Assembly (NCBI RefSeq): GCF_000247475.1
Contig: NZ_AHZC01000430.1
Location: forward strand, 1-64,000
Source: Rhizobium sp. PDO1-076
GTDB lineage: Bacteria; Pseudomonadota; Alphaproteobacteria; Rhizobiales; Rhizobiaceae
Reading direction: 5' to 3'
DNA: 64,000 nucleotides
The position numbers and the translations under genes are program-made. The notes beneath the pieces are model-generated. The model made no database searches. It was not told where the DNA came from and was given only the letters and a program-made list of their open reading frames with translations. This document shows positions 26,943 to 37,551 of the stretch, piece after piece. Within the stretch, counting starts at the first letter, position 1; each line of letters starts with the position of its first letter.

Positions 26943-27046
26943 GAGTGCGGTGCGGCACGGTCCAGGTGGGCTTCACGCCAACGCCAATCGCGTCAATCAT
27001 CTTCCTACTGGCCCGAGGAGGGGCCTGTTCACAGGGAGGATAAGAC

Positions 27047-28561
<1,515 letters not shown>

Positions 28562-28606
28562 TCATCGGATCCTCCCCCGAGGCGGCGTCTCCGCCGATGC
28601 CGCTTA

Positions 28607-28636
28607 GCCCTCTCCCTGGTTCGCCAGGGGGAGGGC
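28607..28636 (+). repeat. Stable hairpin between aldehyde dehydrogenase and DUF779 genes
   Basis: GCCCTCTCCCTGG-TTCG-CCAGGGGGAGGGC: a 13-bp stem (one G-T pair) capped by a TTCG tetraloop. There is no T-run, so it is more likely a dispersed palindromic repeat or an mRNA-stabilising element than a terminator. Confidence 0.65.
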
Positions 28637-28659
28637 AGTCATTCGATCAGGAGGCTTCA

Positions 28660-29031
28660 ATGTCGACAGGAAACGAACCCCGCGTCATCGCGACCGAGGC
28701 GGCACTCGCCTTTCTCGCCGAAATCCGGAAAGACCATCCCGACATCCTATTCCACCAGTCCGGCGGATGCTGCGACGGCTCTTCGCCGATGTGTTATCCG
28801 GCAAGCGACTATCGGGTCGGTGAGACGGATGTAAAGCTCGGCGAGATCGGCGGGGTGCCGTTCTATATCAGCGGCAGCCAGTACGATGTCTGGAAGCACA
28901 CACAACTGATCATCGACGTCGTGCCGGGGCGAGGGGGCATGTTTTCCCTCGACAATGGTCGTGAGCGCCGGTTCCTGACGCGGTCACGGCTGTTTTCCGG
29001 TGGCGAGGCGTGTCCGCTGCCGGTGCGCTGA
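28660..29031 (+). CDS. DUF779 protein linked to aldehyde dehydrogenase
   Basis: 123 residues. The features VLFHQSGGCC-like (here ILFHQSGGCCDGSSPMC) and GVPFYISGSQYDVWKHTQ are the DUF779 signature, with a Cys-Cys pair and further Cys that could bind a metal. The family is found almost only next to ExaC/AcoD-type dehydrogenases; its biochemical role is unknown. CAGGAGG precedes ATG 28660. It follows the dehydrogenase by 98 bases that contain the hairpin. Confidence 0.9.
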   Translation: MSTGNEPRVIATEAALAFLAEIRKDHPDILFHQSGGCCDGSSPMCYPASDYRVGETDVKLGEIGGVPFYISGSQYDVWKHTQLIIDVVPGRGGMFSLDNGRERRFLTRSRLFSGGEACPLPVR

Positions 29032-29060
29032 CCGAGTCTGCAAGGAGCGAGTGCGCCCGG

Positions 29061-29915
29061 TCAGCGAATGCCGAAGGTTTCGCAGGCAGCGTCGATGATC
29101 GCCAGCTTGGCCGATTGCGATTCCGCGTATTCACGGCGGAATTCCTTCGAGACCCACATGACCGACCGTCCGCGGGTGCCTTCCCAGCCGATACTGCCGA
29201 TCGCTTCGGCTTCGCGCAGCTTGCGAGTGAGATGCGTGCGCGACAGGCGGAATGTTTCGGCCATCTGCGGCACGGACCTGACTTGCGTCGCGACACGCTC
29301 GACCGACGCGTCCGCCGGTTCGATGCCTGCCAGCAGCCAGTCCATCACGATGCCGCCATTGTTCAGCCAAGTGAACAGGGTGAATGTCTGCGGCGGCGTG
29401 CGGATTTCCGGCGAAACGAGAAAATTCGCCGTTATTTCTGGATGCAGGCGATTGATCAGCGTCGGGTCGTCTTTGTAGGCCGCCTGACGGTGGCCGCCAT
29501 CGAGCCGGTCGAGCGTTGCCAGATGGATCCACATCCACTGGCCAACCGCTGCAACCGTCTGGGCTGCTGGCCGTACCGGGCGGTTGCGCTTGTCGGCGGT
29601 GGCGATCTGTTCCGCGATGCCGTAGACCAGCATTTCCTTGACGAAGGCATCGGCAGTGTTGACGCTGGAAATGCTGTGGCTTTTCACCTGCTCGAAGAAG
29701 CGCGCCATGACGATTGCCGGTTCGGGCGCGCCGCGTGCCGCTTCGTTGAAGTAGATCGACATGGCGAGATGCGCCAGAAGCCAGCGTTGTTGCGTGCCAA
29801 AAACCGCTGCAAGCTTGGGCGCCACAGCGTTGATTTCGAGCAGGGCTTTGGACTGATCGCGAATTGCCTCGTGCAGATCGGCATTCTGGAGCAGCAATTC
29901 GACTGTCAGAGACAT
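29061..29915 (-). CDS. HTH regulator of unknown family
   Basis: 284 residues. The first 200 residues are helical without a recognised domain (LLLQNADLHEAIRDQSKALL; GQWMWIHLATLDRL). Near the C-terminus VRSVPQMAETFRLSRTHLTRKLREAEAIGSI reads as a helix-turn-helix with a wing (GWEGTRGRSVMWVS), which suggests a DNA-binding regulator. The ATG at 29915 gives a typical start; a GTG at 29969 is possible. It is convergent with DUF779. Its target is unknown, and the aldehyde genes next door are a guess. Confidence 0.55.
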   Translation of the reverse strand: MSLTVELLLQNADLHEAIRDQSKALLEINAVAPKLAAVFGTQQRWLLAHLAMSIYFNEAARGAPEPAIVMARFFEQVKSHSISSVNTADAFVKEMLVYGIAEQIATADKRNRPVRPAAQTVAAVGQWMWIHLATLDRLDGGHRQAAYKDDPTLINRLHPEITANFLVSPEIRTPPQTFTLFTWLNNGGIVMDWLLAGIEPADASVERVATQVRSVPQMAETFRLSRTHLTRKLREAEAIGSIGWEGTRGRSVMWVSKEFRREYAESQSAKLAIIDAACETFGIR

Positions 29916-30055
29916 GGAATGGATGGCCGGGTGAGAGTAATTCGATGCATGCGCAGACGCAGCAATCACTCAACATGATAGCCGATCTGTTTTAATGGAA
30001 TTGCGTCAAGGAATGACGTTTTGCAATATAACTAGAAAAATAAGCTAAATATTCC

Positions 30056-30088
30056 AGTGCAATGCGTCTAAATGCGACGCATTGCACT
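30056..30088. repeat. 13-bp perfect inverted repeat downstream of prs
   Basis: AGTGCAATGCGTC (30056-30068) and GACGCATTGCACT (30076-30088) with a 7-base spacer. A further GCATTGC follows at 30089-30095. No T-run follows on either strand. It lies between the prs stop (30102) and the start of the HTH gene (29915), in an AT-rich stretch, so it could be a terminator-like stem or an operator. Confidence 0.7.
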
Positions 30089-30101
30089 GCATTGCCGAAT
30101 A

Positions 30102-31034
30102 TCAGTCGAAGAGGCTGGAAACCGACTCTTCCGCGCTGGTGCGGTTGATGGCTTCGCCGAGCAGGCTGGCGGTCGAGAGCACACGAATGTTGTGTGCCGA
30201 CTGAACGGCCGTGGTGGGCTGAATGGAATCGGTGATCACCAGTTCGCGCAGTTTCGATGACGCAACGCGGGTGACAGCGCCGCCAGACAGAACGCCGTGG
30301 GTGATATAGGCGGTCACGCTGGTCGCGCCATGCTTTAGCAGGGCTTCGGCGGCATTGCAGAGAGTGCCGCCGCTGTCGACGATGTCGTCGATCAGGATGC
30401 AGTCCTTGCCGGCCACGTCGCCGATGACGTTCATGACTTCGGACTCACCCGGACGATCGCGGCGCTTGTCGACGATCGCCAGCAGACAGTCGAGGCGTTT
30501 GGCCAATGAGCGGGCGCGAACCACGCCGCCGACGTCTGGCGATACGACCATGACGTTGTTCTGGTCGTAATGCTCCTTGATGTCGCGCGCCAGAAGCGGC
30601 ACGGCGTAAAGATTGTCCGTCGGAATATCGAAGAAGCCCTGGATCTGTCCGGCATGCAGATCAAGCGTCAGGACGCGGTCTGCTCCAGCCTCGGTGATCA
30701 GGTTTGCCACGAGCTTGGCCGAAATCGGCGTGCGCGGTCCCGGTTTGCGATCCTGACGGGCATAGCCGAAATACGGAAGCACCGCGGTGATGCGCCGTGC
30801 AGACGAACGCCGCATGGCGTCGATCATGATCAGCAGTTCCATCAGGTGGTCGTTTGTCGGAAACGACGTCGATTGTACGACGAACACGTCCTCGCCACGC
30901 ACGTTTTCCTGGATTTCGACGAAGATTTCCTGGTCTGCGAAACGGCGGACGCTGGCCTTGCCGAGTGGAACATTGATATAGGAGCAGATCGCTTCGGCCA
31001 GCTGCCGGTTCGAATTACCTGCGAAAACCTTCAT
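30102..31034 (-). CDS. prs: Ribose-phosphate pyrophosphokinase
   Basis: 310 residues. It makes PRPP from ribose 5-phosphate and ATP, feeding nucleotide, His and Trp synthesis. The family N-terminus [16 protein letters not shown], the ATP-binding [17 protein letters not shown] and the PRPP loop [14 protein letters not shown] are intact. I use ATG 31034 because the 21 residues upstream in the same frame are unlike the family. Confidence 0.97.
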   Translation of the reverse strand: MKVFAGNSNRQLAEAICSYINVPLGKASVRRFADQEIFVEIQENVRGEDVFVVQSTSFPTNDHLMELLIMIDAMRRSSARRITAVLPYFGYARQDRKPGPRTPISAKLVANLITEAGADRVLTLDLHAGQIQGFFDIPTDNLYAVPLLARDIKEHYDQNNVMVVSPDVGGVVRARSLAKRLDCLLAIVDKRRDRPGESEVMNVIGDVAGKDCILIDDIVDSGGTLCNAAEALLKHGATSVTAYITHGVLSGGAVTRVASSKLRELVITDSIQPTTAVQSAHNIRVLSTASLLGEAINRTSAEESVSSLFD

Positions 31035-31194
31035 CGTGGCCCGCCTGTTATATGCCTTGAGATGCGCGCTTTTTACCGTCCTTGCCCCTGAATGCAATAG
31101 GCTAGGCGGTGTTCACCCGCTTTTTCGTCAATTCGGGGTGAGTTAACTCTGGATAGGGTGAATAAGGCAACTTTGACGGGTTGAAATCCAAGGT

Positions 31195-31995
31195 CTAACC
31201 GGTCTGCGCGTTTTTCCATGCCACATATTGCGCCACGCTCTTAGTGGCGATCTGCTGCATGACCGATGCGGGAACGGAAGCCCACGGATCTTTTGCGCCC
31301 GAAGGCAGGCTTTCCTGACCCTGAATGCGATGAAGCCGGCCGCCGCTGGCGTCCAGTATGTCCCAGACATAGACGATCGTCACATTGCTGCCGTCGGCAA
31401 AGGCGGAAAAATAGCCCTTCAGGATATGTTCGCTGGCCGGATCATTGGCGCTCTTGATGGTCAGGCCATGGGCGCGCGCTTCGGCACCCAGTTGGCGCGA
31501 CAGGGGCGTCACGGCCTGAACCGGGGCGCCGATGATGGGCAGGAAACGGATTGTTCCGCGCGCGGTCGTCGCGCCGGCCGGTGCGAGGGAGGCCTGTTGT
31601 GTCTGCTGGGCGGCCGGCTGTTGCTGTTGTTGTTGCGCCGCCTGCGCCTGTGGTTGCTGCGGAAAGGCCTGGCTTGTCCGATCGGTATCGTATGCGCCTC
31701 CGTCGAGCGGAGCGGAGGCTGTCGGATTGTTGCCCTGGCTCAAAGCGGCCGCCTGAGCCTCCAGCGTGTTCTGCGGAGAGCGGTGATACTGATAGCCGGG
31801 TTGGTCGAGAGGGGCGCTCTGGACGCCCTGGGTGGCGACCGCTCCAAGCGGTGCCGCGGATGTTTGCCCGATGTCGCCGCCGCCCTGGCTGCCATCGCCG
31901 ACATCGACGGGGGGCGTCAGGACTTCGGTACTGTTACAGGCGCCAAGCTGCAGGAGCAGGACGAGTATTGATGCCAGCCGTACGGAACGTCTCAT
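31195..31995 (-). CDS. Putative lipoprotein with poly-Gln tract
   Basis: 266 residues. A lipoprotein signal ends in LQLGAC (Cys20), so it should be lipidated and membrane-anchored. Residues about 105-140 are Gln/Ala-rich, including six consecutive Gln. The C-terminal 120 residues look folded (RGTIRFLPIIGAP; EHILKGYFSAFADGSNVTIVYVWDILDA) and resemble uncharacterised rhizobial lipoproteins. Function is unknown. GGAAGGA lies upstream of ATG 31995. Confidence 0.72.
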   Translation of the reverse strand: MRRSVRLASILVLLLQLGACNSTEVLTPPVDVGDGSQGGGDIGQTSAAPLGAVATQGVQSAPLDQPGYQYHRSPQNTLEAQAAALSQGNNPTASAPLDGGAYDTDRTSQAFPQQPQAQAAQQQQQQPAAQQTQQASLAPAGATTARGTIRFLPIIGAPVQAVTPLSRQLGAEARAHGLTIKSANDPASEHILKGYFSAFADGSNVTIVYVWDILDASGGRLHRIQGQESLPSGAKDPWASVPASVMQQIATKSVAQYVAWKNAQTG

Positions 31996-32087
31996 CTATC
32001 GCCGATCCTTCCCAGTCACTCCTGTTTGTATGCTTGTAGCAGCAATTTACTGTCAATTTTCTGAACAGACGGTGATCGCTTCTCGCC

Positions 32088-33239
32088 TCAGCGGATGATC
32101 AGCTCGAGTGGATGGCGGGAGAGGGCGCGTGGCGCATCCTCGGTGGTCAGATAGGTATGACCGAGCGTCATCGCCGTTTCGCGCTCGCTGTCCATGATGA
32201 TCATGTGCACGAACAGGGTCATGTCCGGCAATATCGGCTGCGCATTGCCGGCGTGGAACATCTGGTGTTCCATCCAGGAGGGCGAGAAGCGGGCGCCCAG
32301 CGAATAGCCGCAGGCATTCAAGCGGTGCCGGGTCAGGCTACGGTCGTCGAGAATGCGGGCGTGCGTGTCGAAGACGTCGCCGAACGTGTTGCCCGGACGC
32401 AGCACGCCCTCGATCGCCTTGATGGTCTCTTGGCAGGCGGCGTACAGTTCGCGGTGCCGCGTGCTGGGTTCACCGACGATCACGGTGCGCATCATGGCCG
32501 CATGGTAGTGTGCGGCGGCACCCGCCCATTCCAGGGTCAACTGGTCGGTCTCGGACAGCTTGCGGCGCCCGGACTTGTATCGGCACAGCAGCGCATCCGG
32601 ACCCGATCCGATGATGAATTCATTGGCCGGATAGTCGCCGCCGCCGCTGAACACGGCTCCTAGCATCGCAGCCAGTATGTCTGCCTCATCCGCGCCGGCG
32701 CTGATCAGCGGCAGGGCGGCGTCGAGGGCATCATCGGCGAGTTCGGCGGCGCGAGTTGCAAAGGCAATCTCGGCCGGGCTCTTGATCAGCCGTAATTCAC
32801 TGACGAGATAGGAGATGTCGGCGATTTCGCAGAAATTGGTCATCTGGTTGTCAAGCAGCCGGGCAACGCGGCCGGTCATGCCATGCGTGTCATATTCGAT
32901 GCCGATTCGCGTGCCGAGCAGATCCATGTCGCTGAGCAGTCCACGCAGGTCTGCGGTCGGATCGGCGTTGACGCGATCGACCCAGATGACAATGTTCTGA
33001 ATTGTCGAGGTGTGCTTTGCCTGACGCAGGTCGGCTGACCGCGTCAGCAGTGTCATACTGCCATCAGCCCTGACCACGAGGCACTGGAAGAAGCAGTAGC
33101 CGAAGGTGTCGTAGCCGGTCAGCCAATACATGCTTTCCTGGGCAAAGAGCAAAACCGCATCGAGCTTCTGCTCCGCCATGCGGGCGGTCAGACGCGACAG
33201 GCGGGTCGCATATTCGCTCTCGGTGAAGTGCAGTGCCAT
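32088..33239 (-). CDS. M24-family Xaa-Pro peptidase-like protein
   Basis: 383 residues. An N-terminal creatinase-like domain (LFAQESMYWLTGYDTFGY) is followed by the pita-bread M24 domain (ELRLIKSPAEIAF; LTLEWAGAAAHYHAAMMRTV; MEHQMFHAGNAQP). The usual five metal ligands are not all obvious: the canonical DxG-D pair appears as LTLEWAGAAAHYHA, so it may be a non-peptidase homologue such as the ectoine-hydrolase type. GGAGG precedes ATG 33239, two bases after the pgeF stop; the two are one operon. Confidence 0.78.
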   Translation of the reverse strand: MALHFTESEYATRLSRLTARMAEQKLDAVLLFAQESMYWLTGYDTFGYCFFQCLVVRADGSMTLLTRSADLRQAKHTSTIQNIVIWVDRVNADPTADLRGLLSDMDLLGTRIGIEYDTHGMTGRVARLLDNQMTNFCEIADISYLVSELRLIKSPAEIAFATRAAELADDALDAALPLISAGADEADILAAMLGAVFSGGGDYPANEFIIGSGPDALLCRYKSGRRKLSETDQLTLEWAGAAAHYHAAMMRTVIVGEPSTRHRELYAACQETIKAIEGVLRPGNTFGDVFDTHARILDDRSLTRHRLNACGYSLGARFSPSWMEHQMFHAGNAQPILPDMTLFVHMIIMDSERETAMTLGHTYLTTEDAPRALSRHPLELIIR

Positions 33240-33240
33240 G

Positions 33241-34035
33241 TCAGTCCTCCAATATCGCGATTGCGGAAATCTGTCGGCCGTAGTCCGGTTCTCCGGCATG
33301 GGTGGTGCGGCGGTACGAATAGAAGGCGTCAGGATCGGCATAGGTGCAGAGGCCGAGCGTGTCGACCTCGATGCCGGCCTTCGCGAGCCGCATCAAGGTC
33401 AGGCCCGGCAGGTCAAACATCGCGTGGCCCAGTTTTGCCGAGGGCGTGAAGAACGCGGTGAAGGCAGGATCTTCGTTGGCGAAGCGGTCGACGAATTCCG
33501 GCCCCACCTCGTAATTGGCGCCGCTGATCGACGGCCCGAGCGTGGCGTGGATGGACTGGCGGCAGGCCCCGAGCGCAATCATCGCCTCGATCGTATTTTC
33601 GAGCACGCCTGTCAGGGCGCCTTTCCAGCCGGCATGGGCCGCACCAATGACGCGGTTTTCAGGATCGGCAAACAGGATCGGGCCGCAATCGGCGGTCAGG
33701 ACGCCAAGCACGATGCCGGGCGTTGCCGTTACCTGAGCATCCGCTTTCGGACGGCTGCCATCATAGTCTGCACCGACCGTCACGACGTCCGGCGAGTGGA
33801 CCTGATGGGCCGTGGCCAGCCGATCAAGCGGCTGTCCGAACCAGGCACTGACGCGGCGCCGGTTCTCCTCGACATTTTGCGGCTCGTCATTCGAGCCGAG
33901 ACCGACGTTCAATCCGCGATAGATGCCATCCGACACGCCGCCGGAACGGGTGAAGAAACCGTGGCGGATACCGGAGGCCGCCGCCTGTTGAAGCCGCGCG
34001 CCGATGATCGGTTGCGGCGACGAGGTGTCGCTCAT
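33241..34035 (-). CDS. pgeF: Peptidoglycan editing factor PgeF (multicopper polyphenol oxidase family)
   Basis: 264 residues. The family motifs are HGFFTRSGGVS, HQVHSPDVV, LTADCGPILF and AAHAGWKGAL, whose His/Cys residues bind zinc. PgeF removes L-Ser-containing precursors mis-made by MurC. The ATG at 34035 has GGAG eight bases upstream; one 48 bases further up (34083) is in frame but lacks a site. It lies between midA and the M24 gene on the same strand. Confidence 0.92.
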   Translation of the reverse strand: MSDTSSPQPIIGARLQQAAASGIRHGFFTRSGGVSDGIYRGLNVGLGSNDEPQNVEENRRRVSAWFGQPLDRLATAHQVHSPDVVTVGADYDGSRPKADAQVTATPGIVLGVLTADCGPILFADPENRVIGAAHAGWKGALTGVLENTIEAMIALGACRQSIHATLGPSISGANYEVGPEFVDRFANEDPAFTAFFTPSAKLGHAMFDLPGLTLMRLAKAGIEVDTLGLCTYADPDAFYSYRRTTHAGEPDYGRQISAIAILED

Positions 34036-34169
34036 GTTTTTGTCTCCGGCATCGATGCGTCCTCCGGCGCCTGATTCGCTCATGCGTGAAAACAACTGAA
34101 TTCATTCGTCTTTCAGGTGTTCCCCAGGCGATATTTTCGGCGCGATGGTGTCAATGGAGGCCGGTCAAG

Positions 34170-35270
34170 TCAATGCTTGACCTTGAACGGGGCAACATGC
34201 ACGGCGGGACTGGACACCGCCATGACCTTGAAAAGTTCGCCCATATAGCCGTTGCCGGAGCCTGCCAGACGCCGCACGGCGTCGACAATATCGGCCTGGG
34301 TCCGCTCGTCCTTGCCGCGCCCAAGGGCGGCGGCGCGCTCCTCGATGCCGAGCGCGACCAGAAAGTCGCCCTGATGCATACAGCCGTTCAGATGGACACC
34401 TGCGGACAGGGAGGTCCGGGCGAGATTTTCGAAATCGACGTGGCTGGTCAGGTCTGCGAGGCCGGGGTGGGCGAGTGGCGGATCGTATTCGTGGGCACGC
34501 ACAGCCTGCAACGTGTCGCCGAAATTGCTGACCATGTGGCCATAGTCGATGACCAGAGCCGTTCCATGATACTGCCGCAGGCGTTCACAGATGGTCAGCA
34601 TTACGGACTGGCGTGCTGGGGCCACTTCGTAGATTGCCCCGTCCTCGGGGGGCTCCATTTGTTGGGGCAGCAGTGCCGCGTCGAGCGTCGCCACACCGGT
34701 GGTGAAGCAGAGGTCGTCATGATCGTCGAGGCTGACCATGCGCTCGCGAAAACCGGTCGGTGTCTTGACGAACTGGCGGATCGGGATTGCGTCGAACAGT
34801 TCGTTGGCTGCAAGCAGGGTGAAGCCAGCCGGCAAACCCTCGAAGCTTTCGTGCCAGGATACCTTTTCGCCGTGCGAGGAGAGGGTTTCCATCTGCGTCA
34901 GCTTGAGCAAGGCGCTGGTTTCGACCAGATGCACCGTCGCGGTTTCATAAAGCCCGGGTGCGACGCGGGCAATGACGCGCAGCATGTCGGCCATCATCGT
35001 GCCACGGCCAGGGCCGATTTCGACCAGCCGAACATCCTGAGGCTCGCCGTGGTGTTGCCAGGTGCTGATCATGAAGATGCCGAGCATCTCACCGAAGAGC
35101 TGGCTGATTTCCGGGGCCGTGATGAAATCGCCGGCGCGGCCGAAAGGATGGCGGGTGCGATAGTAGCCATGCTCGGGATCGGCAAGGCAGAGGGCGAAAT
35201 AGTCGGTGATGCTGATCGGGCCATTGGCGAGGATCAGAGCCTTGATTTTTTCGGCGAGCGGTGTGGGCAT
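34170..35270 (-). CDS. SAM-dependent methyltransferase, MidA/NDUFAF7 family
   Basis: 366 residues. N-terminal ISITDYFALCLADPEHGYY and RAGDFITAPEISQLFGEM, then the SAM motif LVEIGPGRGTMMADML, are the DUF185 signature. In mitochondria NDUFAF7 methylates an Arg of a complex I subunit; the bacterial role is assumed to be similar. AGGAGG is about eight bases before ATG 35270, which decides between it and an ATG two codons upstream. It begins 14 bases after the lgt stop, so the two are co-transcribed. Confidence 0.9.
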   Translation of the reverse strand: MPTPLAEKIKALILANGPISITDYFALCLADPEHGYYRTRHPFGRAGDFITAPEISQLFGEMLGIFMISTWQHHGEPQDVRLVEIGPGRGTMMADMLRVIARVAPGLYETATVHLVETSALLKLTQMETLSSHGEKVSWHESFEGLPAGFTLLAANELFDAIPIRQFVKTPTGFRERMVSLDDHDDLCFTTGVATLDAALLPQQMEPPEDGAIYEVAPARQSVMLTICERLRQYHGTALVIDYGHMVSNFGDTLQAVRAHEYDPPLAHPGLADLTSHVDFENLARTSLSAGVHLNGCMHQGDFLVALGIEERAAALGRGKDERTQADIVDAVRRLAGSGNGYMGELFKVMAVSSPAVHVAPFKVKH

Positions 35271-35283
35271 TCGCATGACCTCC

Positions 35284-36144
35284 TCAGCCTCGTTCCGTCC
35301 GATTGGCGCCAACGGCGGCCCGACCAGACCACACGATCACCCAGATGCCGATGGCAGCCATCGGCAGCGACAGGACCATGCCCATGGTCAGCCAGCCACC
35401 GAAGAGGTAGCCGATCTGCGCGTCGGGCTCACGGAAGAACTCGACGAAGATGCGGGCCGCTGCATAGAGAACGACAAAGACGCCGGTAATGCGGCCAGGG
35501 TTTCGCAAGGACTTGAAGACGCGTGCCAGCACCTGCAGCACAACGAACAACAGAAGCCCTTCAAGGGCTGCTTCATACAACTGGCTTGGGTGACGCGGGA
35601 AAGGGCCGCCGGTCGGAAAGGCCATGGCCCAGGCGACATCAGCCGGACGGCCCCAGAGCTCGCCATTGATGAAATTGGCGATCCGGCCGAAAAACAGCCC
35701 GAGCGGGGCGACGCTGGCGACCAGGTCGAACAGGCTCCAGAGCGGGATTGTGTGCTTGCGGGCAAAGAGGACCATGGCGAGCGTGGCACCCAGAAAGCCG
35801 CCATGGAAGGACATTCCGCCATTCCAGACCTCGATCGCGCGCATCGGATTGGCGGCAACGGAGGCGAAATCGTAGAACAGAATGTAGCCCAGACGTCCGC
35901 CGGCAACGATGCCGATGGCCGCCCAGAGGATGAAGTCGTCTACCTGCTGGATCGTGACCGGCGGTTGGCCGTTTGGCCAGAGCTGCGGCCGGCGCAGCAG
36001 ATCACGGGCGACGAGCCAGCCGAGAAGAATGCCGACGACATAGGCCAGTCCATACCAGTGGACCGCCAAAGGGCCGACCGAGAAGGCGATCGGATCGATC
36101 GCGGGGAAGGTCACGACGGCGAAAAGTTCCAGGACTGACAACAA
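35284..36144 (-). CDS. lgt: Prolipoprotein diacylglyceryl transferase
   Basis: 286 residues, seven membrane helices. The Lgt signature [17 protein letters not shown] and the essential HGG ([10 protein letters not shown]) are intact. It moves diacylglycerol from phosphatidylglycerol to the lipobox Cys of preprolipoproteins at the inner membrane. The start is TTG at 36144 with a GAAAGAAAG stretch upstream; no in-frame ATG fits the family length. It is divergent from ubiK. Confidence 0.95.
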   Translation of the reverse strand: MLSVLELFAVVTFPAIDPIAFSVGPLAVHWYGLAYVVGILLGWLVARDLLRRPQLWPNGQPPVTIQQVDDFILWAAIGIVAGGRLGYILFYDFASVAANPMRAIEVWNGGMSFHGGFLGATLAMVLFARKHTIPLWSLFDLVASVAPLGLFFGRIANFINGELWGRPADVAWAMAFPTGGPFPRHPSQLYEAALEGLLLFVVLQVLARVFKSLRNPGRITGVFVVLYAAARIFVEFFREPDAQIGYLFGGWLTMGMVLSLPMAAIGIWVIVWSGRAAVGANRTERG

Positions 36145-36336
36145 ATGGCTTTCTTTCGTTTATGCAGGGCGAAAATGGCGTTGCTAAATGAGCCGGTCAA
36201 GATGGAATCGCGTGCCCCTGTGACACCGTCAACCACCTTTATCACTTCGAAACTTCTTGCAAGCTCCCGGCCGAATGCCTACCTCATCTTCAACGGGGTG
36301 ATCCCCAACGGATCTTGATTGAAGAGGAGCCATGCC

Positions 36337-36618
36337 ATGTCGACCGGGCCGAACCGTATCATGGATGAATTTGCCAAACTGATGACGGACGCCGCCGGTG
36401 CCGCGCAAGGCGTGCGCCGGGAAGTCGAAACCGCGTTTCATGCCCAGGCCGAGCGCTGGATGAACAGCATGGATCTGGTGAAGCGCGAGGAATTCGACGT
36501 CGTGCGCGAGATGGCGCTGAAGGCACGCGAGGAAAACGATCTGCTGCAGAAGCGGATCGAGGCGCTCGAAGCGCAACTTGCGAATAAGCCGGGTAAGGCG
36601 AGCAAGCCGGCAGTCTAA
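36337..36618 (+). CDS. ubiK: Ubiquinone biosynthesis accessory factor UbiK family (YqiC/BMFP)
   Basis: 93 residues. A helical N-terminal part (NRIMDEFAKLMTDAAGAAQGV) precedes a trimeric coiled coil (VKREEFDVVREMALKAREENDLLQKRIEALEAQL), the usual BMFP layout. UbiK binds lipid and aids the cytoplasmic ubiquinone complex. GAAGAGGAG lies seven bases before ATG 36337. A terminator follows at 36660. Confidence 0.9.
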   Translation: MSTGPNRIMDEFAKLMTDAAGAAQGVRREVETAFHAQAERWMNSMDLVKREEFDVVREMALKAREENDLLQKRIEALEAQLANKPGKASKPAV

Positions 36619-36659
36619 GTTTCCGGTAAGCCGGTTCAAATACTTGTTTTCCAAGGATG

Positions 36660-36694
36660 CCCATAACCTGTTGGTTGTGGGTCTTTTGTCTTTT
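36660..36694 (+). terminator. ubiK terminator
   Basis: CCCATAACC-TGTT-GGTTGTGGG stem (one G-T pair, 36660-36681) followed by TCTTTTGTCTTTT. Confidence 0.75.
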
Positions 36695-37048
36695 CAGGCC
36701 CTTGACCGTGGGTCGTCCCAAGCCAATCCCCGGTTATTTTACCGCTTGTGGACAGGTGGCAAAAAGCCAATGGCCAGAGTCGCTTATGCCCCGTTGCGCA
36801 GGCGATTCCCGAAGGTCCATCCACAGGCCCGAGACGCAATTGTGGCATTGGGGGCTGGTTCTTGGTTCTGGCGATTATACACTGATTTTAAATGATGATT
36901 CGAAACGGGCCTACGTAAGTTTCGGACAGGGTGCGTGTTTTATCCTGGGGTCCTTCGGAATCGTTCCAGTGTAGTTTCCGGTTCTGGTGTTTGAGTTCTT
37001 CGGCATGCCGCCGAAAGCCTACATTCATTCCGGTCAAGAAGGTGATGC
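36695..37048. other. Non-coding stretch before YbjN gene
   Basis: 354 bases with no gene I can support. A TTGACC near 36702 and a small TTCGGC/GCCGAA hairpin near 36998-37014 are the only features noticed. It presumably holds the promoter for the YbjN-proC-CsaA operon. Confidence 0.4.
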
Positions 37049-37549
37049 ATGAGCCTCATGGAAATGGAAGTCGAACGCCAGTCCAACCCGGTCGATATGA
37101 TCGAGTTTGTCGCGGCGACCAATGATTGGTCGTTCGAGCGTTCCGGCGAAGACGAGATCGCGATGACGGTCGAAGGGCGCTGGACCGATTACCATGTGTC
37201 GTTCTCCTGGATGGAAGAGTTCGAGGCGTTGCATCTGGCATCGGCCTTCGACCTGAAGATCCCGGAAAATCGCCTCAACGAGGTGATCAAGCTTCTCTCC
37301 TACATCAACGGACAGGTGCTCATGGGGCATTTCGACCTGTGGCGTAACGAGGACGTGGTCATTTTCCGCCAGTCGCTGCTGCTCGCTGGTGGTGCTGAGC
37401 CGACCAACCGACAGGTCGAAGTGCTCCTCTCGTCGGCGGTGGAGGCCTGCGAGGCCTACTATCAGGCTTTCCAGTTCGTCGTCTGGTCGGGCGTCGATGC
37501 AAAGACTGCGATGGATGCAGTGCTGTTCGAGACCGTCGGAGAGGCCTGA
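37049..37549 (+). CDS. YbjN-domain protein
   Basis: 166 residues. It fits the YbjN/secretion-chaperone-like fold: alternating strands such as WSFERSGEDEIAMTVEGRW and YHVSFSWMEEFEALHLASAFDL, then NEVIKLLSYINGQVLMGHFDL. E. coli YbjN affects motility and stress tolerance, but no biochemical role is set. It is two bases before proC and forms an operon with proC and the tRNA-binding protein, an arrangement common in Rhizobiaceae. Confidence 0.85.
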   Translation: MSLMEMEVERQSNPVDMIEFVAATNDWSFERSGEDEIAMTVEGRWTDYHVSFSWMEEFEALHLASAFDLKIPENRLNEVIKLLSYINGQVLMGHFDLWRNEDVVIFRQSLLLAGGAEPTNRQVEVLLSSAVEACEAYYQAFQFVVWSGVDAKTAMDAVLFETVGEA

Positions 37550-37551
37550 GC

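Noticed and set aside
31618-31660. Short CAG/CAA-type repeat as a possible satellite
   Set aside because: It is the poly-Gln coding tract of the lipoprotein gene, in frame, not a separate repeat element.
34086-35489. Plus-strand open frame of 467 codons
   Set aside because: Antisense to midA and the start of lgt, whose motifs are clear.
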